Shown piece after piece: positions 1 to 8,152 of a stretch of DNA of 37,167 nt. Below the pieces are notes generated by a model. That model had not been told where the DNA came from, ran no database searches, and saw only the letters and a program-made list of their open reading frames with translations. Origin of the DNA: a bacterium (GTDB lineage: Bacteria > Babelota > Babeliae > Babelales > JABDEC01); NCBI GenBank assembly GCA_947481115.1, contig CANKEI010000003.1:1-37167 (forward strand). Reading direction: 5' to 3'. The position numbers and the translations under genes were made by a program. Each line of letters starts with the position of its first letter. Position 1 is the stretch's first letter.

Positions 1-297
1 GAAGAATATCTGGGCTTAGAAGTTGAAGCTGTGCATAAAATGTTGATACAAGCTATGAAGCTCGAGCCTGATAATATTTGGTATAAATCAGCTGATTATT
101 TATATGTAAATCGCAGAATTTTAAATCAAAGTCCTGCTGCTCTGGAATATGCTGAACAAGCCTTAAGTCATAATTCAGAATTAGATAGTAAGTTAAATTG
201 GCATTGTGCATTTAATAAATATTTGAGTGAAGAAATTATTAAATGGGCCCAAGATGTCGTGGCTTGGAATTCTAAAGCGCAGCAATGGCAGGCTTAA
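1..297 (+). CDS. C-terminal part of a TPR-like helical-repeat protein (partial)
   Basis: The frame is open from the first base of the window and ends at a TAA at 295-297, so only the last 98 residues are visible. The readable part is helical, with two units that look like tetratricopeptide repeats: an 'AMKLEPDNIWYKSADYLY' stretch and an 'AALEYAEQALSHNSEL' stretch with TPR-type A/Y/L spacing. TPR domains usually mediate protein-protein contacts, but the N-terminal part that would tell what this protein does lies outside the window. A MITE-like element begins 47 bases after the stop. The TPR assignment is by eye only. Confidence 0.55.
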   Translation, partial: EEYLGLEVEAVHKMLIQAMKLEPDNIWYKSADYLYVNRRILNQSPAALEYAEQALSHNSELDSKLNWHCAFNKYLSEEIIKWAQDVVAWNSKAQQWQA

Positions 298-711
298 TCG
301 AGAAATTTTCAAGACTTCGATTCATATCTTATCAGAGCTAATATTAGACTTCTTCCGTAATTCACAGTTTTTCTCGCAACATCCCCCCTCGACTGACGCT
401 CGGGGTGAGCGGGGTTCGGGACGACCGTGTCCGGCATAGCCTCTGGCGACGCCTGGAGCGGGCGAAAGTAAGTTTACAAGATAGTTACGGAAGAGCTCTA
501 ATAAACAATGGGATCAGGCCATTACTACCTAGAGTATTGGTTAGGGTGATTTTAAAATAAGCTAGGCGCTTTTTAGCACTAAAATTTGACAAATATGTGT
601 TGCAGATTAACTTTTCTATATAGCATGTGCTTGATGGCAAAAAACTTTTTCCCTCTACATATAGGCTAGTACAGACGATTAACAAATTTCGCGCGTGAGT
701 CGAAGACAACT
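298..711. other. Intergenic region holding MITE copy A
   Basis: Apart from the element at 345-500, the 211 bases before the barrel gene are AT-rich and hold no gene I can support. A TTGACA occurs at 586-591, but I see no TATAAT-like box at the right distance. Any promoter of the barrel-aspS pair should lie in 501-711. Confidence 0.5.
345..500 (-). mobile_element. MITE-like element, family 1, complete copy A
   Basis: A 156-bp unit bounded by TA dinucleotides at 345-346 and 499-500. The inner ends are imperfect inverted repeats, GACTTCTTCCGTAA at 347-360 and TTACGGAAGAGCTC at 485-498. The core is GC-rich and palindromic, in contrast to the AT-rich surroundings. It is the reverse complement of the copy at 22716-22874 over its whole length with few differences. 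There is no room for a transposase, so it is a non-autonomous element. A TA target duplication is typical of IS630/Tc1-mariner-type mobilisation; the family of the mobilising enzyme is inferred. Confidence 0.8.
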
Positions 712-2832
712 ATGGATACCTCAGGTTTCAAAATAAAGTCCCCAATTATCATATTTTTATTGTTATGTGGCGGGTTAAATACTGCTGATAACTTATACGC
801 TAAGCCGGATCAGGTTGGGACTAATAATAGTGGCAATGGTGTGATTAACACTAATGCTAGCGATATTAGCTTAGTTGGTAGTAATACTGGAATAGTAACT
901 AGTAAAGTAAAATTAGATAATGTTGACGAACTAATTGCTGCCGAGAATCTCACTGAATCTGTGCATATCCAAGCCGCTAAAGCAACCGAAAAACAAAGAG
1001 AGATTTTTGGTTGCCGGTGGGACGATAATGAATTTGAAGTGGGTTTGAAAAATCGCGTAGAAATTTTTTACAGTAAAAACTGTGCGTTGTTTAGCGGTAG
1101 CCCATTAGATCAAGTATTATGGGCCCAAGGGATTTGGGATTTAAAAGCTAAAGCTAAAATTGGCAAAACCTTAGAATCTTATTTAGTGTTGCGTAATAAG
1201 AGTCGCTGGGGTAGTCCAGACTCGATTGCTACCACTTCCACTACGCCAATTAAGTTGGCAGATGCAACATTTGGTGATCATGGCCATTATATTAGTAAAC
1301 AGATCTTCTGGTTACGTGAAGGTTGGGTCGATATTAATTTAAATAATACTATTGGGGTGAACACTGATGGTATACAGCATTTTAAAGCTGGTTTATTCCC
1401 ATTTGAATTAGGGCGCGGTATTGCGCTTGGTTCGGCTTATGCTTCATCTGCAGGTTTACTTGGTTTCTATGCTGATAGTACCGTTGATCAAAATGCGCCA
1501 GGGTTTTTATTATATGGTGATTTAGCTAAAGACAAAGTTTTCTATGATATGTACCTCGGAATTTTACGCAATTGGACTGATAACTTTGGACGTATAAACG
1601 AAAAACTTTATACTAACGAGTTAAATCCAGAATGGAATGGTTCGCGCGGATTTGGGCATGTAAATTTTGTTTATGCGATGCGAGTAAAATGGTACCCGAT
1701 GAGTGTTAAGCAGGGCGATCATAGTACATTGGTAATCGAACCATATTTCTTATTTAATCGTAATCCCGAAGTATCGATTGAATTTCCAGCAGACAGTGCC
1801 AGCAATTTAATTACCCCGGGCTTGATGGTTGACTATGAAGGTGAAAAATTCCAATGGGGTTGTGAGTTTGCTGCCAACTTTGGTCATCAGACTGTGCATG
1901 GTTGGGACAGTAACCAAATAGAGATAAAAGCAGATAGTAATGGAAATTTAGTGGAACAATACACTAAAGTTTATAGCAACAGTAATTTAACTACCAATGC
2001 ATTAGTTAGTAGCACCAATAAAGCGATTGTGAAAAAATATGCTGGTAATGATCCAGATTTAAATGGTCAACAGATCAATAATACTGGGTTATATAATGGC
2101 GCAACTAGATTTAATCCAAAATACCATAATATTTATAAAGGTTTTATGTTGGTAGCTGATCTAAGTTGGCTAATTACCAAGGCGTTAAAACTTTCTGGAA
2201 CTGTCGGCTGGGCCACCGGCGATGAAAATCCGAATCGTGATTTAACAGGTCTTGGCGATAGCAATGTTGATGGCGACTATCAGGGCTTTATTGGTTTACA
2301 AGAAGTTTATTCTGGTAAACGTGTAATTTCACTATTTGTAATTGGGCCAAACTCAATTGCTCGACCATTATCATCTGTTTCTGATCCAAGTGTCACTGGT
2401 GTTTATCCATCTAAAGTAACTGGCTTTAATAATATTTTATATTGTGGTGGCGCCTTAAATTTCGATCGAAAATTCTGCTCTAAAGCCGTGAATTGGAATT
2501 TGGGATTATTGAGTTATTGGCAAGATTATGCTACTAAGAAATTTAGTATTCCGTTAAAACATTCAATTGATGTGCCTGCTAGCAGGCATCTTGGTACAGA
2601 GTTTAACGCTACAATAACAATGCAATTTGTGAAAAACCTAAAAGGATTCTTGGTTGGTGGATTCTTTGTACCAGGTCAACATTTTAAAGATATTAGAGGT
2701 AAAGCGCTAAGCAAAGATGACTTAGCGGCATTGGAGCAATTAGATGATGACGGTTTTAGTATCTCAGGAACACCACTCTTGAATACTAAAACAGCATTTG
2801 TTTTAAACTGGGGTATCGAATATGCCTTCTAA
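712..2832 (+). CDS. Porin-like outer-membrane beta-barrel protein
   Basis: A 706-residue protein that starts with a Sec signal peptide: polar N-terminus, hydrophobic 'IIIFLLLCGGL', likely cleavage near 'LYA/KPD' around residue 30. The rest alternates polar and hydrophobic residues, is rich in Gly, Asn, Trp and Tyr, and ends in 'NWGIEYAF'. The terminal Phe is the recognition signal used by the BAM complex. Segments such as 'FKAGLFPFELGRGIALG' recall porin and alginate-export-type barrels. A long Asn/Thr-rich stretch follows the signal. Substrate is unknown. The gene overlaps aspS by 11 bases, so the two are probably cotranscribed and translationally coupled. No strong Shine-Dalgarno sequence stands before the chosen ATG. 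Confidence 0.75.
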   Translation: MDTSGFKIKSPIIIFLLLCGGLNTADNLYAKPDQVGTNNSGNGVINTNASDISLVGSNTGIVTSKVKLDNVDELIAAENLTESVHIQAAKATEKQREIFGCRWDDNEFEVGLKNRVEIFYSKNCALFSGSPLDQVLWAQGIWDLKAKAKIGKTLESYLVLRNKSRWGSPDSIATTSTTPIKLADATFGDHGHYISKQIFWLREGWVDINLNNTIGVNTDGIQHFKAGLFPFELGRGIALGSAYASSAGLLGFYADSTVDQNAPGFLLYGDLAKDKVFYDMYLGILRNWTDNFGRINEKLYTNELNPEWNGSRGFGHVNFVYAMRVKWYPMSVKQGDHSTLVIEPYFLFNRNPEVSIEFPADSASNLITPGLMVDYEGEKFQWGCEFAANFGHQTVHGWDSNQIEIKADSNGNLVEQYTKVYSNSNLTTNALVSSTNKAIVKKYAGNDPDLNGQQINNTGLYNGATRFNPKYHNIYKGFMLVADLSWLITKALKLSGTVGWATGDENPNRDLTGLGDSNVDGDYQGFIGLQEVYSGKRVISLFVIGPNSIARPLSSVSDPSVTGVYPSKVTGFNNILYCGGALNFDRKFCSKAVNWNLGLLSYWQDYATKKFSIPLKHSIDVPASRHLGTEFNATITMQFVKNLKGFLVGGFFVPGQHFKDIRGKALSKDDLAALEQLDDDGFSISGTPLLNTKTAFVLNWGIEYAF

Positions 2833-4594
2833 ACGAACAGTTGTTTGTGGAGCAATAAATAGTGCAGCATTGGGCCAGTCAGTCGTAGTAACTGGTTGGG
2901 TACATCGTCGTCGTGATCATGGCGGTTTAATCTTTATCGATTTGCGTGATCGCAGTGGGATTGTACAACTAGTGTTTAATCCTGACTTTGATCAGGTGGC
3001 GCATAAGTTGGCCCAAGATTTACGTTCTGAGTATGTAATCTTAGCCAAAGGTGTAGTAGCTGCTCGTTCAGCTGAAACCATTAACAAAAACATGGCTACG
3101 GGTGAGATCGAAATTCAGATTAAAGAACTAGAAGTATTAAATAAGTGTAAAAATCTACCGTTTGCTTTAGAAGATGCCCATAAAGTAGATGAAGAGTTAC
3201 GCTTAAAATATAGGTATTTAGATTTACGCAGACCAGAAGTTACGGAAAAATTTTTATTCCGCAATAAAGTAGTTTTTGCAATGCGTGAATATATGCATAA
3301 TAGTGGTTTTTGCGAAGTTGAAACACCTATATTAACTAAAAATACGCCTGAAGGCGCACGTGAATTTTTAGTACCATCGCGAGTACATTGGGGTAAGTTT
3401 TACGCCTTGCCGCAATCACCACAATTATATAAACAGTTGTTAATGGCTGGCGGCTTAGAGCGTTATTATCAAATTGCTCGCTGTTTTAGAGACGAAGATT
3501 TACGAGCTGATCGGCAACCAGAATTTACCCAACTTGATATCGAGATGTCGTTTATTGACGAAGAAGATATCATGAGCATTATCGAGGGTTTGGTAAAAGC
3601 CATCTTCGAAGCGGCATTTAAGCAAAAATTAAATTTGCCGTTCCCGCGCATGACTTACGACCAAGCGTTTTCGCAGTACGGCTCTGATAAGCCTGATTTA
3701 CGTTTTGATCTAAAAATTCATGAACTATCTAAGATCTTTGCTGAAACGGAAATTAAATTTTTACAGGCAGCACTAAGTTTACCAGAAGGTAAAATTGGCG
3801 CGCTTTGTGTGCCTGATTACCAATTTAGCCGATCTGAGCTAGATCAGTTAGTTAATCAAGCAATTGAAATGGGTGCTGGCGGTTTACTCTGGATTAGATT
3901 TGATGAAAATGGTTTACCAGAATCGCCCGTAGCTAAATTTTTACCAAATAATTTTTTAGCTCAGGTGCAAACTCTAGTCCCAGGTGCAACTAAAAGTTCG
4001 ACACTGTTTTTATTAGCAGGTGATTATCAAGATATGTGGACCTACTTAGGTCGTTTACGCAATATTCTAGGTAAAAAACTAAACTTAATTAACCCGGACG
4101 AGTTTAATTTTTCCTGGGTCACGCAATTTCCATTATTCGAGTTTGATCGTGATACTAAAACTTGGAACTCGGTGCATCATCCATTTACATCACCAGAATT
4201 GGGTTGGGAAACTAAAGAGCTTAAAGATATCAAGGCTCGCGCTTATGATTTAGTTTTAAATGGCGTAGAGCTAGGTGGTGGCTCAATTAGAATTTACGAC
4301 GCTGATATGCAAGCTCGCGTATTTGAATTACTGGGTGTTGATCCTGACACTATGCAACGTAAGTTTGGTTTCTTACTCGAAGCTTTACGCTTGGGGTTCC
4401 CACCATTAGGTGGCATAGCTCTAGGAATCGATCGCCTTATTATGTTGTTAACCAAATCACAGTCGATTCGTGATGTAATCGCTTTCCCAAAAACAGCGCG
4501 TGGGTACGACCCATTAATGGATTCACCAACCGAAGCTGACCCAGGTCGCTTAGATGAATGCGGGATTCGCATTATGGAACGTACTGAAGAGTAA
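2822..4594 (+). CDS. aspS: Aspartate--tRNA ligase (bacterial type)
   Basis: 590 residues, the usual length for bacterial AspRS. It charges tRNA(Asp), and possibly tRNA(Asn) if non-discriminating, with aspartate in the cytoplasm. Domain order: N-terminal OB-fold anticodon-binding domain (about 1-110, 'GWVHRRRDHGGLIFIDLRDRSG'-type signature), class II motif 1 near 148-170 ('FCEVETPIL'), motif 2 near 215-243 ('RCFRDEDLRADRQPEF'), the bacterial GAD insertion (about 290-420) and motif 3 near 531-543 ('GIALGIDRLIMLL'). The ATG lies inside the end of the upstream barrel gene, with GGGG at 2810-2813 eight bases before it as a plausible ribosome site. I cannot tell whether it is discriminating from sequence reading alone. 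Confidence 0.96.
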   Translation: MPSKRTVVCGAINSAALGQSVVVTGWVHRRRDHGGLIFIDLRDRSGIVQLVFNPDFDQVAHKLAQDLRSEYVILAKGVVAARSAETINKNMATGEIEIQIKELEVLNKCKNLPFALEDAHKVDEELRLKYRYLDLRRPEVTEKFLFRNKVVFAMREYMHNSGFCEVETPILTKNTPEGAREFLVPSRVHWGKFYALPQSPQLYKQLLMAGGLERYYQIARCFRDEDLRADRQPEFTQLDIEMSFIDEEDIMSIIEGLVKAIFEAAFKQKLNLPFPRMTYDQAFSQYGSDKPDLRFDLKIHELSKIFAETEIKFLQAALSLPEGKIGALCVPDYQFSRSELDQLVNQAIEMGAGGLLWIRFDENGLPESPVAKFLPNNFLAQVQTLVPGATKSSTLFLLAGDYQDMWTYLGRLRNILGKKLNLINPDEFNFSWVTQFPLFEFDRDTKTWNSVHHPFTSPELGWETKELKDIKARAYDLVLNGVELGGGSIRIYDADMQARVFELLGVDPDTMQRKFGFLLEALRLGFPPLGGIALGIDRLIMLLTKSQSIRDVIAFPKTARGYDPLMDSPTEADPGRLDECGIRIMERTEE

Positions 4595-4620
4595 GTAAAA
4601 GTATTGATTTAAAATTAATT

Positions 4621-4660
4621 CAGAGGCCCGTTGGAATAAAATTCCGATAGGTCTCTGGCT
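4621..4660 (+). terminator. Hairpin terminator after aspS
   Basis: Two 17-base arms (4621-4637 and 4641-4657) pair with one C-A mismatch and three G-T wobbles around an AAA loop. The stem is followed by GCTTTTA. It sits 26 bases after the aspS stop, as expected for an intrinsic terminator of the barrel-aspS unit. The downstream T run is short, so efficiency is uncertain. Confidence 0.7.
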
Positions 4661-4931
4661 TTTATAGCAGCTTTATTTAACTTTTTCAGACTTAAACTTT
4701 ATTTTCTCAGACTTAATATGTTTAGCTATAGGTTGTTTATCCGCAATATCTCTTCCCGCGTTGCTCTTTCAGCTATGCAGGACACGCGATCTACTTGGGC
4801 TATGCCCGGCAAAGCGTTAGCGAAGACGGGACGAGCGGTAGAAAGGTTTCAATAAATACCCACTCCGTTCATCCCGAGCGCAGTCGAGGGAAGGGTATTA
4901 TGGGTAAGTTTTAAAATCTGAGAGTAGCTAA
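4658..4931. repeat. Degenerate palindromic repeat debris between aspS and the enolase homologue
   Basis: No gene is seen here. A decayed piece of the family 1 core, with 'GCTATGCAGGACACGCGAT' at about 4772-4790, is followed by a GC-rich stretch ending in 'ACGGGACGAGCGG' at about 4825-4838. A separate short unit, 'ATCCCGAGCGCAGTCGAGGG', lies at 4871-4890 and is also found at 36488-36508. The rest is AT-rich. The promoter of the enolase homologue should lie within this stretch but no clear boxes are visible. Confidence 0.55.
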
Positions 4932-6278
4932 ATGAAAATTGTAAATTTAGTGGGACGAGAAGTTTTAGATGCTAATGGCTGGCCAACCATCGCTTGTGAC
5001 GTCACACTAGATGATGGCACAGTAATCAGTTCAGTAGCACCAACTAGTGTCTCTAAAGGGCCACATGAAGCTGTCGAACTACGTGATGGCGATGCTCGTT
5101 TATTAGGTTTAGGCGTGCAAAAATCTATCGATATTATTCATGATAAAATTTTTCCTATTGTGATGGGCTGTGCGCCAGATGGGGTGCATACTGACCTAAA
5201 ATTAATCGAACTAGATGGCACTAGTAATAAAGCCAATTTTGGTGCAAACACTATGTTAGCTGTTAGTCAGGCAATTTTTAGAGCGCAGGCTGTAGCTGAA
5301 AATATGCAATTATTTGAGCTGATTGCATTAGTTTGTGACCATGCTCAAGTGACTCTGCCTATTCCCATGATTACTTTAATCGAAAACAGCTCGCAAGTTT
5401 TTAACTCCCAAATTATAGGTCCAAGTTCTAAAACAGCTGCTTTAAATAAAGCTACACTATTTCGGGAATATTTAGCTATCCCGTATGGCGCTAAAAGTGC
5501 GCGCGTAGCACTAGAGCGCTCAGTGATGTTAGCACATAAACTCAAAGAAATTTTAATTAAAAATTATAATTTAAACTCAGCTGATATTAATGGTCCTAAT
5601 AATACTAATCTAAAATTTTCAGAATTTACCTTTGGTCCAGAAGGGGGTTTACAGGCAAATTTTGAGTCACCTACTGCGCCATTAGATTATATTATGTTAG
5701 CGCTAAAACAGTTTTCACTCGCAGATGATCCGCTATTCGTTTTAGGTTTAGATGTGAACGCTAGTGATTTTTATGACCGTAGCGCTAATTTATATCAGTT
5801 GAATGGGCATGATTATACTAACGATAAATTAATCGAGCTATATGCCAAAATTTGTCAAAATTACCCGATCTATGCGATCGAAGATGGCATGTCTATTAGC
5901 GATGCCACTGGTTGGCAATTATTAAACGTGGCACTTGGTCAACAAATTCATATTGTATCGGATGAATTGTTAGCGACTAATCCCGAACGAATCGCCTATG
6001 CTGCGGAACAACAGATGGTAGGAGCGGTGGTGATTAAGCCAGCCCAGATTGGGACCGTAACTGAGGCCATTCAGGCCATTAAGCTGTGCCAGGAATCCGA
6101 TCTAATGACGATTATAGCCCATTATGGTGGCGACTCTATGGATACGTTTATAGTTGACCTAGGGGTTGGGACTAATGCTACTCATCTTAAAATGGGTGGT
6201 CTACATGGTGGCAATCAAATTGCCAAGTATAATAGATTGTTGGAAATCGAAGATATTTTGATAAATTTACAGCTATAA
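4932..6278 (+). CDS. Divergent enolase homologue with altered active-site loops
   Basis: The 448 residues align by eye with enolase from end to end. Conserved: the N-terminal 'LELRDGD'-like segment ('ELRDGDAR'), 'FGANTMLAVSQA', the acid in 'REYLAI' (about 180), 'PEGG' (about 235), the metal ligands in 'GLDVNASDFY' (about 275), 'AIEDG' (about 315) and 'SDELLATN' (about 342), and the catalytic lysine in 'VIKPAQIG' (about 367). Changed: the flexible loop 'SGAST' reads 'TSVSK', the 'GGEHADN' segment with its His reads 'NSSQVFN', and phosphate-binding 'SHRSGET' reads 'AHYGGDS', losing Arg and Ser. 'GSMSRSDR' reads 'GGLHGGNQ'. Normal 2-phosphoglycerate binding is therefore doubtful. It may act on another substrate, be a non-catalytic relative, or be a fast-evolving enolase. 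I withhold the symbol eno. A weak GAGAG precedes the ATG. Confidence 0.8.
   Translation: MKIVNLVGREVLDANGWPTIACDVTLDDGTVISSVAPTSVSKGPHEAVELRDGDARLLGLGVQKSIDIIHDKIFPIVMGCAPDGVHTDLKLIELDGTSNKANFGANTMLAVSQAIFRAQAVAENMQLFELIALVCDHAQVTLPIPMITLIENSSQVFNSQIIGPSSKTAALNKATLFREYLAIPYGAKSARVALERSVMLAHKLKEILIKNYNLNSADINGPNNTNLKFSEFTFGPEGGLQANFESPTAPLDYIMLALKQFSLADDPLFVLGLDVNASDFYDRSANLYQLNGHDYTNDKLIELYAKICQNYPIYAIEDGMSISDATGWQLLNVALGQQIHIVSDELLATNPERIAYAAEQQMVGAVVIKPAQIGTVTEAIQAIKLCQESDLMTIIAHYGGDSMDTFIVDLGVGTNATHLKMGGLHGGNQIAKYNRLLEIEDILINLQL
6216..6262 (+). repeat. Enolase-homologue 3' end, donor of a 47-bp direct repeat
   Basis: These 47 bases, encoding the last residues of the enolase homologue from about 'QIAKYNRLLEIEDI', recur at 7161-7207 with two mismatches. 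The two copies are in direct orientation and bracket the truncated DUF1016 gene. Confidence 0.85.
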
Positions 6279-6348
6279 TATAATTATTATTAAGCTACAG
6301 AGTATTTTATATTTAGTTTTATAGTCAGTATACTAGCGAGTTAAGATT

Positions 6349-7140
6349 ATGACCAAGTCTATCGAAGTACATGAATATGCTGATTTTTTAAAAGAGCTTA
6401 AAAATCGTATTCAAATGGCTCAGTCTACGGCTTTGCGAGCCGTAAATAAAGAATTAATGATGTTATATTGGGATATTGGTCGACAGATAGTTGAGCAGCA
6501 AAGTATCGACCAATGGGGTGACTCTGTGATCGAGGGACTAGCGATAGATCTGCAAAAAGCTTTTCCTGGCATAAAAGGGTTTTCGGCTAGAAATTTATGG
6601 AATATGCGCGATTTATACCTGTCTTATTGCAAAAATCTAAAACTGCAGCCGCTGGTTGCAGAAATTAGCTGGACACATAATCTTTATATTTTAAACAAAT
6701 GTAAAGATGTGTTAGAGCGTGAATTCTATATTCGCATGGTTCGCAAGCACAAATGGAGTAAAACTGAGCTGGCTAACCGTATTGAAAATCAAACATATGA
6801 AAAAATTATGCTTGGGCAAACTAATTTTGATACAGCTTTGCCAGCAGAGATGCATAACAAAGCACAGTTAATCGTTAAAGATGAGTATACTTTTGATTTT
6901 TTAGAATTAGATGATGATTTTAGTGAGCGGCAACTTGAAAACGGCTTAATAGCCAAGATCAGTGACTTTTTAGATGAGATGGGTGGCATTTTTGCTTATT
7001 TAGGTCGACAATTTAGATTAGAAGTGGATGGTAAAGAGTATTTTATTGATATTTTACTTTACCATCGCCATTTGCGCTGCTTGATTGCTGTTGAGCTTAA
7101 AATTGGTGAATTTATCAGTACTATCAATATGGCTTTCTAG
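6349..7140 (+). pseudogene. C-terminally truncated DUF1016 (YhcG-type) PDDEXK nuclease
   Basis: 263 residues matching the YhcG/DUF1016 family: an N-terminal helical DUF1016_N region ('ALRAVNKELMMLYWDIGRQI', 'GFSARNLWNMRDLY') and the start of a PD-(D/E)XK nuclease fold ('EYFIDILLYHRHLRCLIAVELKIGEF'). The Asp and the E-x-K triad are present, but family members normally continue for roughly 70-100 more residues. Here the frame switches right after 'KIGEF' to 'ISTINMAF' and stops. That last segment is identical in DNA to the 3' end of the barrel fragment at 8901-8924, so the nuclease's end was replaced by a foreign piece. It may still be translated but probably does not fold fully. Members are linked to phage defence and mobile DNA; the role here is unknown. 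Confidence 0.75.
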
Positions 7141-7141
7141 A
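7118..7141 (+). repeat. 24-bp segment shared with the end of the barrel fragment
   Basis: A 24-base stretch here is identical to 8901-8924, and similarity continues weakly into the next 20 bases. In both places it encodes 'TINMAF' and a TAG stop. This is a recombination or duplication scar joining a barrel-gene 3' end to the DUF1016 gene. Confidence 0.8.
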
Positions 7142-7160
7142 CTCTATAGGTTTGGGGTTT

Positions 7161-7207
7161 CAGATTGCTAAGTATAATAGATTGTTGGAAATCGAAGATA
7201 TTTTGAT
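7161..7207 (+). repeat. Second copy of the enolase-homologue 3' end
   Basis: Matches 6216-6262 at 45 of 47 bases. It is not in a functional frame here and has no coding role that I can see. It marks a duplication boundary. Confidence 0.85.
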
Positions 7208-7267
7208 TTAATTTATTTTAATGTTAATGTCATAATATGTTTAAATTAGCATAATTTATGAGATATT

Positions 7268-7629
7268 GTGACGCTAAAAGAAATAATTTGGATTAGTTCT
7301 AGCAAAAAAGATTTATTAAGTTTGCCAGAAAATGTGATGGATTTTATGGGTTACGGATTGTTTTTAGCTCAAAAAGGGCAACAGCATGGTGCAGCCAAAG
7401 TCTTAAAGGGTTTTGGTAGCGCGGGGTTATTGAAATTATTGATTCAGATGCATCTGGAACATATCGGGTTGTTTATACGGTTCAAATGACAGAAGTGATA
7501 TTTGTCTTACATTCATTTCAGAAGAAATCTAAGCAGGGGATTAAGACGCCACAAAAAGACATAGATTTAATTCATAGTCGCTTAAAATTAGCAATAGAGA
7601 TATATAAAGTGCGATTCAAGAAAAAGTGA
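7268..7629 (+). pseudogene. higB: HigB-like toxin (Gp49/RelE superfamily), frameshifted
   Basis: From the GTG at 7268 the frame reads 'WISSSKKDLLSLPENVMDFMGYGLFLAQKG' and 'AAKVLKGFGSAG', the hallmark of phage-derived Gp49-like HigB toxins, which cut mRNA on the ribosome. At the G run 7423-7426 the frame then breaks. The expected continuation, 'VIEIIDSDASGTYRVVYTVQ' followed by 'VLHSFQKKSKQGIKTPQKDI', lies in the next frame and ends at the TGA 7627-7629. One missing G restores the whole family-like protein. The zero frame instead stops at 7487-7489. The intact antitoxin starts six bases later. A sequencing error in the homopolymer or programmed/phase-variable slippage would look the same. Confidence 0.85.
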
Positions 7630-7635
7630 AAAATT

Positions 7636-8049
7636 ATGAAAGATAAAAATTATTCGATTAGTTCAGGCAATATTTTTGCTGATTTAGGACTCTCTAACCC
7701 TGAAGAGCGGCTAGCTAAAGCCGAGTTAGCATATCAAATTAATTATCTCATTAAGCAACGGAAGCTAACACAAATAGCAGCAGCTAAACTGCTTGGAGTA
7801 GATCAACCAAAAATATCGGCACTCAATAGCGGAAAATTAACTGGATTTTCCTTAGAGCGACTATTCTCTTTTTTAAATATTTTGGGACAAACTGTTACTA
7901 TCAAAATTGCTAAAACAAAGACTAAAAGTAAACCTGGAATTTGTGTAAGTCTGCCTAAGCAAACATTGTTGTTGTCAGTAGTTAAACCTAAAAAAATAGT
8001 TAAAAGTATCTCGGCTGGCGCAAAGATTAAGTCTAAAATTAGAAAATAG
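7636..8049 (+). CDS. higA: HigA-type antitoxin, XRE-family helix-turn-helix protein
   Basis: 137 residues. The N-terminal 95 match the HigA/XRE antitoxins that pair with Gp49-like toxins: 'NIFADLGLSNPEERLAKAELAYQI', then the helix-turn-helix 'LTQIAAAKLLGVDQPKISAL' and 'GFSLERLFSFLNILGQTV'. Such proteins bind the toxin and repress their own operon. Residues after about 95 form a Lys-rich tail ('KTKTKSKPG', 'KIKSKIRK') not usual in the family. The stop codon TAG at 8047-8049 is made of the TA flank plus first G of MITE fragment B, so the original end may have been lost or moved by that insertion. The toxin frame just upstream is broken. Confidence 0.85.
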   Translation: MKDKNYSISSGNIFADLGLSNPEERLAKAELAYQINYLIKQRKLTQIAAAKLLGVDQPKISALNSGKLTGFSLERLFSFLNILGQTVTIKIAKTKTKSKPGICVSLPKQTLLLSVVKPKKIVKSISAGAKIKSKIRK

Positions 8050-8129
8050 AGCTCTTACGTAACTATCTTGAAATAAAATTTTTTCCTGCTCCAGGCGTCG
8101 CCAGAGGCTATGCCGGACACGGTCGTCCA
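8047..8129 (+). mobile_element. MITE-like element, family 1, truncated copy B
   Basis: Starts with TA and GAGCTCTTACGTAA (one change from copy E), runs through the left arm 'CCAGGCGTCGCCAGAGGCTA' and stops matching near 8129, before the second half and the right terminal repeat. Its left edge supplies the stop codon of the antitoxin gene. Its broken right side is followed directly by the 5'-truncated barrel gene. Confidence 0.8.
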
Positions 8130-8152
8130 GACGTGTAGCCCGGAGAAGTTTT

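Noticed and set aside
227..439. Open frame across the end of the first gene and MITE copy A
   Set aside because: Overlaps a better-supported gene end in another frame and then reads through repeat DNA.
586..622. TTGACA and TATATA as a promoter for the first barrel gene
   Set aside because: The gap between them is 25 bases, far from the usual 16-18, so I do not call it.
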